A DNA stretch of 64,000 bases from Thermatribacter sp048814795 (GCA_048814795.1 CP184673.1:1364001-1428000), one strand, 5' to 3'. Counted from the stretch's first letter, positions 53,265-62,090 are shown. Program-made: numbers and translations. The notes: a model not told the origin generated them from the letters alone.

Positions 53265-53327
53265 TCTACCACCCTTAGTTTTATTTCTCTTGGACAGCTT
53301 AAATTTAAGCAGTTTTTGCTTCAGAAA

Positions 53328-54194
53328 TCAACTTGTCTTTTCTTTTCCCAATAACTTCTTGACTTTGTTTTTTCCGATCTGGAAAACTTCATTAATCAGG
53401 GTTACTATTTCCTTATCAGGAAGACCTTTGTCTTGCAGATATTCAATTATACGCTTAACGTTTTCGATGCTGACTTCGAATTCTGTTTCTTCTTTGCCAC
53501 TCTTACCGCTTAAAACCAAAGTTATTTCTCCTTTTGTCTTGTCGATTGAGGTAATAAACTTCAAAATTTCGTCTGTTTTACCGTACAAAATTTCTTGGTA
53601 ATATTTGGTGAGCTCTCTGCATAGAGTTATATCCCTGTTTTCAATCTGGAGTATTTCTTGAAGGGTATCAGCAAGCCGGTGAGGAGCTTCATAAATGACC
53701 ACGGCGTAAGGAGCATGGAGGGTCTTTTTTAGCAAATTTGTTCTTTCTTTCCTGTTTTTGGGCAAAAATCCCAGGAATAAAAATTTTTGGTCGGAAAAGC
53801 CAGAATAAACCAGAGCAAGTATTAGTGCTGAGGGTCCAGGAAGTACTTCAAAAGCTATTTCTTCCTGGATTAACAGCTTGATTAGCTCTGCCCCGGGATC
53901 CTGTATACCAGGGGTGCCCGCATCTGACACTACGGCAATGCTTCTTCCCTCTTTTACTAGGTCTATGATTTTTTTGGAAGCGCTTTTAAAGTTATGTTTG
54001 TGGTAACTGAATAGAGGTTTTTTTATCTGATAATGATTTAACAGTTTTAAAGTAATTCTGGTATCTTCGCAAGCTATGAAATCCACTGTTTGAAGGGTTT
54101 CTAAAACCCGTAAAGTTATATCTTTGAGATTACCAAGCGGGGTGGGGCAAAAATACACCTTGCCCCACCCCGCTTGGTCTTGCAAGCGCTTCAT
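53328..54194 (-). CDS. rsmI: 16S rRNA (cytidine-1402-2'-O)-methyltransferase
   Basis: RsmI methylates the ribosomal decoding centre. The 288-residue protein has CPTPLGNLKDITLRVLE, the SAM-site SDAGTPGIQDPGAELI, GPSALILALVYSG and FLGFLPKNRKER. The start is either ATG 54194 (AGGA five nt upstream) or GTG 54158. The latter matches the usual family N-terminus and sits in the loop of a perfect 19-bp hairpin. The first dozen residues of the longer form have no counterpart that I know. Confidence 0.93.
   Translation of the reverse strand: MKRLQDQAGWGKVYFCPTPLGNLKDITLRVLETLQTVDFIACEDTRITLKLLNHYQIKKPLFSYHKHNFKSASKKIIDLVKEGRSIAVVSDAGTPGIQDPGAELIKLLIQEEIAFEVLPGPSALILALVYSGFSDQKFLFLGFLPKNRKERTNLLKKTLHAPYAVVIYEAPHRLADTLQEILQIENRDITLCRELTKYYQEILYGKTDEILKFITSIDKTKGEITLVLSGKSGKEETEFEVSIENVKRIIEYLQDKGLPDKEIVTLINEVFQIGKNKVKKLLGKEKTS
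54132..54178 (-). promoter_or_regulatory. Perfect 19-bp hairpin in the rsmI start region
   Basis: ACCAAGCGGGGTGGGGCAA (54132-54150) is exactly complementary to 54160-54178, leaving a 9-nt loop. The downstream arm (in mRNA sense) encodes the conserved CPTPLG of RsmI; the upstream arm encodes its non-conserved N-terminal residues. The stem is very G+C rich and no T run follows, so I read it as a translational or mRNA-stability element between htrA and rsmI. Confidence 0.75.
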
Positions 54195-54211
54195 TTTTTC
54201 CTGTTTTTCAC

Positions 54212-55612
54212 CTACCTGCTTTCTTCAGCCTTGACTGGCACAAAATAGGTTCTTCCTCCTCGATCGATCAGAAACAGTGCAACGTCCTGGGGTTTTATTT
54301 TAGCAGTGGCCTGGTACCAATCCTCAAGGGAGGTGATGCGCTGGCGGTTTACTTCCAGTATAACGTCGCCGGGTCTTAGGCCGGCTTTGTCGGCTGGCCC
54401 ATTGGGTTCTACTGAGACTATCACTACTCCTTCATTTCTGCGCAGGGAGAAACGCTGAATGAGTTCAGGATTAATTTCACCGACTTCCATTCCAAAATAA
54501 GTCCTGGGTGACACGGTGGGTATACCCTCTTCTTTGAGTTCGCCAAGGGTGACCTGAAGCTGGATGATTTCCTTATTGCGCCAGATTTCGAGGGTAACTA
54601 TATCGCCAGGTTTGTGTGAACGTATGACTTGTTGTAATTTAGCCACATCGCCAATTTCCTGGTCATCTACTTTGAGAATTATGTCCCCTCGTAGAATGCC
54701 GCTTTTTTCAGCAGGACTATCCGGTGATATATCGGCTACCAGAGCTCCTTTAGCTTCACTCAGACCAAAAGTCTGGGCTATTTCTTTGGTTACGTCCTGA
54801 ATGTAAACTCCAAGCCAGGCCCTCACAACTCTGCCTTTTTCAATGAGATCATCCAGGATTTCTTTAGCCATGTTGATGGGAACTGCAAAACCTATGCCCT
54901 GTGCATAAGGTAATATAGCGGTGTTAATGCCTATGACTTCTCCTTTCAAGTTAAGCAGAGGCCCTCCACTATTTCCCGGGTTAATTGCGGCATCAGTCTG
55001 GAAGAAGTTCTCATATTCTCTTCCTGAATCTCCCGCCTGAATGGGCCTTCCCTTGGCGCTGAGGACACCCACAGTGACTGTATGGGAAAGTCCGTAGGGG
55101 TTACCTATGGCGATGACCCATTCTCCAACTCGGGCTTTGTCTGAGTCTCCAAGTGGGATAATAGGGAGATTGCTGGCATCTATTTTAACCACGGCGATGT
55201 CAGTAAGTGCATCAGCACCAATCACTTTCCCAGTGAACTCTTTGCCATCGATGAAAGTTACTTTAATCTCATCAGCTCCTTCAACCACATGGTTGTTGGT
55301 TAGAATGTATCCGTCGGAACGAAATACAAAACCTGTTCCTACTCCGCGAACCGGGACTTTCCGTTCATACTGGGGTGTGTCTCCAAAAAAGTATCTGAAG
55401 AATGGGTCTTCGAAAAAGGGAGCAAGGGGAGAACGATAGGTGGCTACTTTCAGGGTGTCAATGTTTACCACTGCAGGACTTACCCTTTCCACTACATCAG
55501 CAACCACATTTCCTTCGCTCGGAACTTGGGCCACCTGGGAGAAAACAGGTTGGACAAGGAAAAGAGCTAAAACTACCAACATAAGGCTTAAGGAAATAAG
55601 TTTTCCTTTCAC
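54212..55612 (-). CDS. HtrA/DegP-type periplasmic serine protease
   Basis: The 466-residue Do-family protease has a signal peptide (1-~25), a trypsin-like domain with triad His108 (LTNNHVV), Asp138 (LTDIAVVKI) and Ser215 (NPGNSGGPLL), and two PDZ domains (about 270-355 and 370-460). It degrades or refolds misfolded envelope proteins. It is the fourth gene of the sigma/anti-sigma/RseB-like operon, as expected for a DegP regulated by envelope stress. It has a GGAGG-like site before the ATG. Confidence 0.95.
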   Translation of the reverse strand: MKGKLISLSLMLVVLALFLVQPVFSQVAQVPSEGNVVADVVERVSPAVVNIDTLKVATYRSPLAPFFEDPFFRYFFGDTPQYERKVPVRGVGTGFVFRSDGYILTNNHVVEGADEIKVTFIDGKEFTGKVIGADALTDIAVVKIDASNLPIIPLGDSDKARVGEWVIAIGNPYGLSHTVTVGVLSAKGRPIQAGDSGREYENFFQTDAAINPGNSGGPLLNLKGEVIGINTAILPYAQGIGFAVPINMAKEILDDLIEKGRVVRAWLGVYIQDVTKEIAQTFGLSEAKGALVADISPDSPAEKSGILRGDIILKVDDQEIGDVAKLQQVIRSHKPGDIVTLEIWRNKEIIQLQVTLGELKEEGIPTVSPRTYFGMEVGEINPELIQRFSLRRNEGVVIVSVEPNGPADKAGLRPGDVILEVNRQRITSLEDWYQATAKIKPQDVALFLIDRGGRTYFVPVKAEESR

Positions 55613-55627
55613 TTTCCAACGACCTCC

Positions 55628-56587
55628 TTACTTAGATTTTAAAGAAAAAAGCTGTAAAACATTTCTTAGAAATTCTTCTTGAAAAGGTCCACTTATCAGG
55701 AAATAACGTCCTTTTTCTTCTTTAACCAGGGTGGTGATGCCCTTTTTAATGTATTTGGACGTAGAATTCAGGAGAAATAATCGGTTTTCGACAAGGAATG
55801 GAAAGGGGTTATAGAATACTGAAACGAAGTAAAGTCCGTCAGTGTATACCAGATAGTGCCATATGCGACCGTTCTCAACTATTTTATAAACTTTTTTTAG
55901 TTTAAAGCCTGGGGGAAAGAAAAGAGGAAAAGATTCCTTACTGTCTCTTTTGCTCGGTTCTTCGGGATAAGGATTTCTTATGGGCCAGCTGCTCAGTGCG
56001 GCAATCTGATTTTGATTCGGGCTGAAATCAATATATATAAGCTGAACAATGCTCCGTGCTTCTCCCTGCGGAGAAAAGTTCAGGACTTCTTTGATGTTGT
56101 GCTCTTTATCCAGGATAAAAACTTTCTGTACCTGTTGGGTTTCGCGGGATGTAAAGGTAATTGATCCGGAGTGCATTTCTATTAAATAGTTACTTAAGAG
56201 AGCATCCAGGTTGCTGAGATCGAGAAACTCGAAAGGACAAACGGCGGGGTAAAGCGCTATTTCTCTACCCTCTTTAAGACTTATGGTGTGGCGCCAGCCT
56301 TTAGAGTCTATAAAAAGGATATTTTCTTCCTTCAGATTTCTCCATAGAAAACCTCTTTCTTTTATAAAGACTACTTCATAAAATTCGGCTTCTTTAGTAG
56401 CCAAATCTTCCACCTTCCAAAGACTCCAGAAATCCTGGAAGTGCTGCTTATGATAGATTTCTTCTAAAAAAAGTTTTGCTTCTTCCGGACTGAGTATTTT
56501 TGCCCAGGATTTTGCTAAAAAAACAACCAGTAGAAAAACGAAACACAATATCACTGTGGCAAGCTTTTTCCTTCTGAAGGTTTGCAT
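55628..56587 (-). CDS. RseB/MucB-like periplasmic regulator
   Basis: The 319-residue protein has an N-terminal signal/anchor (about 8-29) and a body that matches the RseB two-domain plan: an LolA-like beta domain with repeated short strands (FYEVVFIKERGFLWRN, TFTSRETQQVQKVFIL, IVQLIYIDFS) and a C-terminal domain starting near PPGFKLKKVYKI and containing WHYLVYTDGLYFVSVFY. Similarity is mainly structural and positional: it sits between the anti-sigma factor and HtrA. It probably senses lipids or misfolded proteins and shields the anti-sigma factor. Confidence 0.72.
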   Translation of the reverse strand: MQTFRRKKLATVILCFVFLLVVFLAKSWAKILSPEEAKLFLEEIYHKQHFQDFWSLWKVEDLATKEAEFYEVVFIKERGFLWRNLKEENILFIDSKGWRHTISLKEGREIALYPAVCPFEFLDLSNLDALLSNYLIEMHSGSITFTSRETQQVQKVFILDKEHNIKEVLNFSPQGEARSIVQLIYIDFSPNQNQIAALSSWPIRNPYPEEPSKRDSKESFPLFFPPGFKLKKVYKIVENGRIWHYLVYTDGLYFVSVFYNPFPFLVENRLFLLNSTSKYIKKGITTLVKEEKGRYFLISGPFQEEFLRNVLQLFSLKSK

Positions 56588-56588
56588 T

Positions 56589-57056
56589 TTAATATCCTCC
56601 AGGAGTTAGCTTTATCTCCCGGACAATCAGATGGTCAGTTCTTTTTGTGGATTGTGGGATAGTGAATTCGGTTCTTTCAGTACTCAGCCCAAAGTGGATT
56701 GCGGTGAGGGATTGAGCAAATTGAGAATTGAAACTTTCCTTTTGGAAATAACTAAACACACTCAAAATAATTAGAGAAGTTACCACAGTTACTGTGACCC
56801 ATACCAGGGTTTGTAGAATGCTTCTTTTTCGGGATCTCTTAAGAATTTTGTTTAAGGTAAAACCGGACTTTAGAGAAAGTATTTCGCTTGTTTCAAAGGC
56901 GCATTCAAGCGCTTTTTTAAACTTCTTTACTTTCAGCATTTCACTGGCACATAGTGAACATTGCTTGAGGTGTGCCTGGACTGCCTGGTATTCTTCAAGC
57001 GGTAATTCTTTGTCTAAAAAGGCGAAAAGTTTATCCTGGACTTTTGAGCAGTTCAC
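56589..57056 (-). CDS. Anti-sigma factor with zinc-finger (zf-HC2) domain
   Basis: The 155-residue protein has a cytoplasmic N-terminal anti-sigma domain with HLKQCSLC (H-x3-C-x2-C) and Cys3, one membrane helix at about 80-103 (LVWVTVTVVTSLIILSVF) and a ~50-residue periplasmic tail. It should hold the ECF sigma factor next to it. The start ATG lies 2 nt after the sigma stop, the arrangement normal for such pairs. Confidence 0.88.
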   Translation of the reverse strand: MNCSKVQDKLFAFLDKELPLEEYQAVQAHLKQCSLCASEMLKVKKFKKALECAFETSEILSLKSGFTLNKILKRSRKRSILQTLVWVTVTVVTSLIILSVFSYFQKESFNSQFAQSLTAIHFGLSTERTEFTIPQSTKRTDHLIVREIKLTPGGY

Positions 57057-57058
57057 GG

Positions 57059-57682
57059 TTAATCACTCCAAAAAAGAAAAATATCCTCACCATACCTTGC
57101 TTCGATTTCTTTTTTGACCTTTTTACGCGCTCTGTGCAATCGAGAACGGACGGTGCCGATAGGGCATTTAACGATATTACTTGTTTCTTCGTAGGAATAT
57201 CCCATAAGATCGCAGAGTATAATTACTTCTTTCATCCCTGGGGGAAGCTTTTCTATGGTCCTTTTGATTTCTCCAAGCACCAACTTGCGCATGGTTTCTT
57301 TTTCGGGGTCTGCGATGGCTTCCTTTTTAAAGCTCAAAAAATCCCATGTTTCCTGTTGCTGATCGTTTGAGTTTTTATGAGGTGTCAGGAATTTTAGTAA
57401 TTTTTCTTTTCTGAGCTGTTGGCGATAAACGTTTAGAAGAATGCTGTTTACCCAGGTTTCAAAAGGATAGTTGGCATTGTAGCTTTTACGGTATTTAAAG
57501 GCTCTTAAAAAAGCTTCTTGGGCCAGGTCCTGGGCTTTGTCGAAATTGCCAGCCAGATAATGGGCGAAGCTCAATACTTTTTGCTGGGATTCCTGAATCT
57601 TTTTTTCAAACCATAACTTCTCTGCTGAAGCCAGCTCGCACTCCTTGGTCACAGTGTCCCTTGTTTTTGTAAACGCGATCAT
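57059..57682 (-). CDS. ECF (sigma-E type) RNA polymerase sigma factor
   Basis: The 207-residue sigma factor has region 2 (LSFAHYLAGNFDKAQDLAQEAFLRAFK, ETWVNSILLNVYR) and region 4 (LPPGMKEVIILCDLMGYSYEETSNIVKCPIGTVRSRLHRARKKVKK). It is followed by its anti-sigma factor, RseB-like protein and HtrA, so it controls an envelope-stress response. A -35-like GGAACTT occurs just upstream, suggesting autoregulation. Confidence 0.94.
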   Translation of the reverse strand: MIAFTKTRDTVTKECELASAEKLWFEKKIQESQQKVLSFAHYLAGNFDKAQDLAQEAFLRAFKYRKSYNANYPFETWVNSILLNVYRQQLRKEKLLKFLTPHKNSNDQQQETWDFLSFKKEAIADPEKETMRKLVLGEIKRTIEKLPPGMKEVIILCDLMGYSYEETSNIVKCPIGTVRSRLHRARKKVKKEIEARYGEDIFLFWSD

Positions 57683-57716
57683 CGTAAATCACCTGTTATG
57701 AAAGTATTCTGTAACT

Positions 57717-57745
57717 ACAATATCTGGTTTTTCGATAAAAGTTCC
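57717..57745 (-). promoter_or_regulatory. Candidate ECF-type autoregulatory promoter
   Basis: GGAACTT (57745-57739, minus strand) matches the sigma-E class -35 box exactly; a less clear -10 region (around GATATTGT) follows at about 16 nt. It lies at the end of the ricT gene, ~60 nt before the sigma start. Confidence 0.5.
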
Positions 57746-58539
57746 TACAGAAAAAAGCGGTTGTAATCTTCTTCTCGAATTTTGACCTTTTCGCCGTTTT
57801 CGAGTTCAAGGTGAATGGCGCTATGGATTACGTCTACTTCTAACACTTTTGCTTCACCAAAAGGAGTGACTATTTTACTGCCCTTGCGAGGCAACTGATG
57901 GAGTAATTTTTTGTAAAGGTGGTACTCAAAGTTAAGACAACACATCAGTCTCCCACAGAGACCTGATATTTTGGCTGAATTGAGAACCAGGTTTTGTTCT
58001 TTAGCCATTTTAATTGATACGGGTTCGAAGTTAGATAAGAAACGGCTACAACATACTTCTCTGCCACAGATTCCACATCCACCCACAATTCTTGCTTCGT
58101 CTCTTACCCCAAGTTGCCTCATTTCTATGCGAGTGTGAAAAATGGAAGCCAGGTCCTTCACAAGTTGCCTGAAATCTATCCTTCCCTCAGCTCCAAAGTA
58201 AAAAATCAATCTGCTTCGGTCGAGGGTATAATGAGCTTTTAGAAGTTTCATTTGAAGTTTGCATTCCTGTATTTTTTGTTGAGCAACTGTGAAGGCTTCT
58301 TTTTCCTTGATTGTGTTTAGTTCGTATTGCTTGAGGTCAGTTGGTGTTGCTATTCTTATAACGGGTTTGAGGTTTTCTTCTTGACCAGCGGGCATGGGGT
58401 AAGTTACTGCTTCGCCAATTTCCATTCCCAATATGGTTTCTACTACACATTTTTCTCCAGGATTGATTGGCAAATTTCTTGAATTGAAGTGATAAATTTT
58501 GGTATTCCCGTAAAACTTTATACCTATTTTATGTCGCAT
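57745..58539 (-). CDS. ricT: RicT/YaaT (PSP1 domain) protein
   Basis: The 264-residue PSP1-domain protein has the two cysteine clusters of RicT, GGCGICGREVCCSRFL and SGLCGRLMCCLNFEY, around the core FYFGAEGRIDFRQLVKDLA. In Bacillus RicT is part of the Y-complex that binds [4Fe-4S] clusters and directs RNase Y. The order tmk-darA-holB-ricT is kept as in Bacillus. It overlaps holB by 11 bp. Confidence 0.93.
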   Translation of the reverse strand: MRHKIGIKFYGNTKIYHFNSRNLPINPGEKCVVETILGMEIGEAVTYPMPAGQEENLKPVIRIATPTDLKQYELNTIKEKEAFTVAQQKIQECKLQMKLLKAHYTLDRSRLIFYFGAEGRIDFRQLVKDLASIFHTRIEMRQLGVRDEARIVGGCGICGREVCCSRFLSNFEPVSIKMAKEQNLVLNSAKISGLCGRLMCCLNFEYHLYKKLLHQLPRKGSKIVTPFGEAKVLEVDVIHSAIHLELENGEKVKIREEDYNRFFL

Positions 58540-59518
58540 CCTGAATTGCCTCCTTAAACTCGAGCAGGAAGTGTATTAGCGCTGCATCTTGATTGACGTT
58601 GCTGTTGATATCTCTGTTTAGTTGTTCGATCTCTTCTATAAGATTATAAAATTTTTTTTCACTGAAATTTTTGTTATTTATGACCTTTATAATCTTTTCC
58701 TCAAGTTCAGTGAAATAAAGCAATTCTCTCTCCTTATATTTTGAATAAACGAGCAGATCTCGCAGATAAAGTTCGAGAAATGATAACACCTCTTGGAGGT
58801 TGGTCTCGGAAGAAAGCAACTCGTTACCCAGGGATAGGAGAGAACTGATACTGGAAAGTGTACTAAATTCCTCAATAAACCGATATATTTTTTTACCTTT
58901 TTCCAATATTTGTAAAGCTTTATTTATGCTCCCTTGGGCTTTTTGAGCAGCAAAAAGGGCTTTTTTAGGGGGTATATTCCGTTTTTCAATCAGGAAAGAT
59001 TCGATTGTTTTCGTCGGTAAAGGTGCAAAATGCAATATGCTGCATCGCGAAACCAGTGTATAAGGGAAGTTCCTGATGCCAGGACTGGTGAGGATGATAA
59101 CACTCTTTGGGGGTGGTTCTTCTAAGGTTTTTAAGATGCAATTCGCAGCCTCTTCGGTCATAAAAGTGATGTCTTCGATCACTCCTACGCGATATTTGCC
59201 TTCCAGGGGTTTATAATGAATCCATTTATTGAATTCTCTTATTTGATCGATTTTTAAAGTTTCGCCTTCAGGAACTATTTTTAAAAAATCAGGGTGAGTT
59301 CCCCTTTCAATTAGAGTACAACTTCTACATTTATCGCAGGAACCATTTTGGTCGGAAGAGGAACAATTTAAAAGCTTTGCAAATTCCAGGGCACAGAGCT
59401 TTTTCCCTATACCTTCTTTCCCTACAAATAGATAGGCATGAGCAATCTTTCCTGAAGAAACAACTTTTTGAAGATATTCCTTCTGAAATTTATGTCCCTT
59501 GATATTTTGCCAGCTCAA
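58529..59518 (-). CDS. holB: DNA polymerase III delta-prime subunit
   Basis: The 329-residue clamp-loader subunit has IAHAYLFVGKEGIGK, a zinc module (NCSSSDQNGSCDKCRSC), GVIEDITFMTEEAANCILKTLEEPP and the sensor-like TLVSRCSILHF. The P-loop is altered (GKEGIGKK), consistent with delta-prime not hydrolysing ATP. Position in the tmk-darA-holB-ricT block supports the call over DnaX. Confidence 0.93.
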   Translation of the reverse strand: MSWQNIKGHKFQKEYLQKVVSSGKIAHAYLFVGKEGIGKKLCALEFAKLLNCSSSDQNGSCDKCRSCTLIERGTHPDFLKIVPEGETLKIDQIREFNKWIHYKPLEGKYRVGVIEDITFMTEEAANCILKTLEEPPPKSVIILTSPGIRNFPYTLVSRCSILHFAPLPTKTIESFLIEKRNIPPKKALFAAQKAQGSINKALQILEKGKKIYRFIEEFSTLSSISSLLSLGNELLSSETNLQEVLSFLELYLRDLLVYSKYKERELLYFTELEEKIIKVINNKNFSEKKFYNLIEEIEQLNRDINSNVNQDAALIHFLLEFKEAIQDAT

Positions 59519-59524
59519 CTTTCT

Positions 59525-59863
59525 TTAAAACCTTTCGTAGTACTGGATGGGTATTTCTAAAAGAATTCCTCCTCCTCTCTCTACTTTAACTTTTTGAGGT
59601 AAGTAGGGTCCAAGTGGTTCGTTAACAGGCAGAGTGGACTCAATAGTCTCTTCTCTGCGGGAACAATTGGCACGAACTAATCGTTTGATCTTTTCTTTAC
59701 TTTTTTCATCGGTGGCTATCAGAAAGGTAGTGTTTCCTTCCCGCAAAAAACCTCCAGTGGAGGCAAGTTTGGTGAAAGAGACATTTTCTTCCCTAAGCAC
59801 TTCCGCTAATTTTAAGGCATCCTGATCCCGGACTACACATATAAAAAGTGAAGTTAATTTCAT
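59525..59863 (-). CDS. darA: PII-like cyclic-di-AMP receptor (DarA/YaaQ family)
   Basis: The 112-residue PII-like protein matches YaaQ/DarA: KLTSLFICVVRDQDALKLAEVL, FTKLASTGGFLREGNTTFLIA (ligand loop) and VERGGGILLEIPIQYYERF. Members bind cyclic di-AMP as trimers. The long T- and B-loops of this branch seem present. It overlaps tmk by 4 bp. A PgpH-type phosphodiesterase at 5774 could control its ligand. Confidence 0.9.
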   Translation of the reverse strand: MKLTSLFICVVRDQDALKLAEVLREENVSFTKLASTGGFLREGNTTFLIATDEKSKEKIKRLVRANCSRREETIESTLPVNEPLGPYLPQKVKVERGGGILLEIPIQYYERF

Positions 59864-60537
59864 TTTAAATCACTCACTTTTTGGTCAAGGAGATTTTCGA
59901 CTTCTTTTTTTATTGCTTCGAAAACCTCCTCTTTCGGTTTGTGGGAATCCATGATTTTTACCCGATTAGGGTTTTTTCTGGCCAGATCCAAAAAACCTTC
60001 TCTAATTTCGCGAAGAAGGTCTCCTTTTTTCTCGAATTCTTTTTCAAAGCGCATTTCTTCTTGAGGAGTATGCGCAAGAGCTCTTTGAAGACCAACCCTT
60101 GGTGTCACATCAAGAAGAAAAGTGAGGTCGGGCTCCAAGCTTTCTGTAACCATTCTATTAAGATAATTTATAATATTCAGCGGAATTTTTCTACCATACC
60201 CCTGATATGCTAAGGTGGAATCATTGAAACGCACACAGATCACTATTTCGCCTTTTTTTATAGCTGGGAAAATAACTTTGATTACATGTTCTCTCCTCGA
60301 GGCCTCAAAAAGTAAGACCTCAGTGAGCGCGTCAATGCTTTCACTTTCTGGGTTTAGGAGAAGAGCTCTTATTTTCTCTCCCAAGGGAGTACCACCAGGC
60401 TCTTGAGTGAAAATACAGGCATAACCCCTTTTTTTTAAGTATTCAAACAGTTTTCTGGCGTGTGTGGTTTTGCCGCTTCCTTCGATGCCTTCAAAAGTTA
60501 TGAAAAGCCCTTTGGGTGATTTTTGCATTGTTGCCAT
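59860..60537 (-). CDS. tmk: Thymidylate kinase
   Basis: The 225-residue kinase makes dTDP from dTMP. It has the P-loop GIEGSGKTTHARKL (17-30), TQEPGGTPLGEKIR (dTMP site) and STLAYQGYGR. The DR(Y/H/F) motif that normally follows the IxxxxxV strand reads VRF (102-104): the conserved Asp is Val102 while the Arg is kept. The start may also be the second Met, three codons later. Confidence 0.92.
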   Translation of the reverse strand: MATMQKSPKGLFITFEGIEGSGKTTHARKLFEYLKKRGYACIFTQEPGGTPLGEKIRALLLNPESESIDALTEVLLFEASRREHVIKVIFPAIKKGEIVICVRFNDSTLAYQGYGRKIPLNIINYLNRMVTESLEPDLTFLLDVTPRVGLQRALAHTPQEEMRFEKEFEKKGDLLREIREGFLDLARKNPNRVKIMDSHKPKEEVFEAIKKEVENLLDQKVSDLK

Positions 60538-60545
60538 TTTTTATC

Positions 60546-62090
60546 TCATTCGTTAAGACTGCGGGGATATATGATTACCCTGCGAAAAGGCTCTTCGCCT
60601 ATACTTTGCGAGAACAAGTTATATTTTTCGGCGATACGATGTTGTAATCTACGAACGTAGGCATTGGAAGGAGGGAGTTCGGCTGGTTCTCCCTGCTTCA
60701 ACACTCGATGGACGGCTTTTTCGGCTTCCAAGATCCCAGTATTATCATGTATAGGTTCTTCATAACCAAAAAGCTCCCTTACAAATTTTTGTACCTGAAC
60801 ATAGGTGTTACTTTTTATAACGTGAATAGGTATACCCCGTTTTTCCGCTTCTTTAATTTTGCTAGTGCCCTTTCGGTAACGACTTTTCAGAGTCAAAAGG
60901 ATGTCAGCAGAACCCAAATCTTCCACTACTTCGAGAGGAATTTTTAGCTGATTAATGGCTCTTTGTACATAGTTTTTGCTGATTGCAAACAGGTATACTC
61001 TCAAAAATTTGGTTTTTGTTAAGTCTGGAGGTAAGACTTGCTCTACTGTTTGAGGAGTAGGTGTTTCTCTCTCAGAAACTTTTTCCTGCTGAAGAACTTC
61101 TATAGTGCCCTTTTCGGTTTTCATTCTTATTTCGGGTTTGGGGTCATATCCTCGCAATAAGAGATCCACAGCCTGTGCAGTATCGTGATAGATTCCCAGG
61201 GTATCGCGATTGCGGAGCTCGATTACTACGTCGAAAGTAGGAATAGCCTTTCGCTCCAGTATGGCTTTTTGAGTGCCTCTTCTTTTGGCCTCTTCGTCGC
61301 TCAGTATGACTGATTGGACACCACCTATCAGGTCGCTAAGCGTGGGATTTAGGAGGAGGTTTTTCAGAGTATTACCGTGGGCAGTAGCAATGAGCTGTAC
61401 TCCTCGCTCGGCAATGGTTCTGCATGCTCTGGCCTCTTCTTCTCTGCCAATTTCGTCCACAATAATGATTTCTGGCATATGGTTTTCTACAGCTTCGATC
61501 ATGACATCGTGCTGTCTTTCTGGTGAAGATACCTGCATTCTTCTTGCTCTTCCTATGGCGGGATGAGGAACATCTCCATCTCCAGCTATTTCGTTAGAAG
61601 TATCTACTATTACCACTCTTTTTTGAAACTCATCGCTCAACACTCGGGCAATTTCCCGTAGTTTGGTAGTTTTCCCTACGCCCGGTGGGCCAAGGAGCAA
61701 AATGTTTTTACCTGATACTACTATGTCGCGGATAATATCTATAGTTCCATATACTGCTCTTCCGACTCTTAAAGTTAGGCCAATAATGTCTCCCAGGCGG
61801 TTTCTGATGCAGGATATCCGATGTAATGTTCTTTCAATTCCAGCTCGGTTATCTTTAGTGAAAGAACCCACTCTTTGTACTACATAATCAATATCTTCCC
61901 GGGTAATAACGTAATCTTGAAAAACAAAAAATCCCTCACTGAACCTGGCTTCCAGAGGTCTTCCCAGGTCCATAATTATTTCTATTAAATCATCGCAATT
62001 TTCCTGCTCTTCAATTACCGAGCGGATATGGCTCGGTAATACCTCAAGCAGCTTGGAAAGATTATCGACTACTCCATATTCTCCTTTCAT
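60546..62090 (-). CDS. R3H-domain AAA ATPase (Ycf45/SpoIIIAA-like)
   Basis: The 514-residue protein has an N-terminal domain, a RecA/AAA-type ATPase core (about 130-320) with LLLGPPGVGKTTKLREIA, VVIVDTSNEIAGDGD and IIIVDEIGREEEARA, and a C-terminal R3H nucleic-acid-binding domain (NAYVRRLQHRIAEKYNLFSQS). This is the conserved family related to plastid Ycf45 and SpoIIIAA; its function is not known. I use ATG 62090, 13 nt after GGGAGG; an earlier TTG would overlap that site. Confidence 0.88.
   Translation of the reverse strand: MKGEYGVVDNLSKLLEVLPSHIRSVIEEQENCDDLIEIIMDLGRPLEARFSEGFFVFQDYVITREDIDYVVQRVGSFTKDNRAGIERTLHRISCIRNRLGDIIGLTLRVGRAVYGTIDIIRDIVVSGKNILLLGPPGVGKTTKLREIARVLSDEFQKRVVIVDTSNEIAGDGDVPHPAIGRARRMQVSSPERQHDVMIEAVENHMPEIIIVDEIGREEEARACRTIAERGVQLIATAHGNTLKNLLLNPTLSDLIGGVQSVILSDEEAKRRGTQKAILERKAIPTFDVVIELRNRDTLGIYHDTAQAVDLLLRGYDPKPEIRMKTEKGTIEVLQQEKVSERETPTPQTVEQVLPPDLTKTKFLRVYLFAISKNYVQRAINQLKIPLEVVEDLGSADILLTLKSRYRKGTSKIKEAEKRGIPIHVIKSNTYVQVQKFVRELFGYEEPIHDNTGILEAEKAVHRVLKQGEPAELPPSNAYVRRLQHRIAEKYNLFSQSIGEEPFRRVIIYPRSLNE

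Noticed and set aside
53297..53310. 14-nt palindrome GCTTAAATTTAAGC upstream of pstB as a Pho-box
   Set aside because: It is a simple A/T-rich palindrome without the repeated CTGTCAT-like units of a PhoB site; it is noted only.
53113..53601. 162-codon plus-strand open frame over pstB/rsmI
   Set aside because: It is antisense to two well-supported genes, with no ribosome binding site or family motif.
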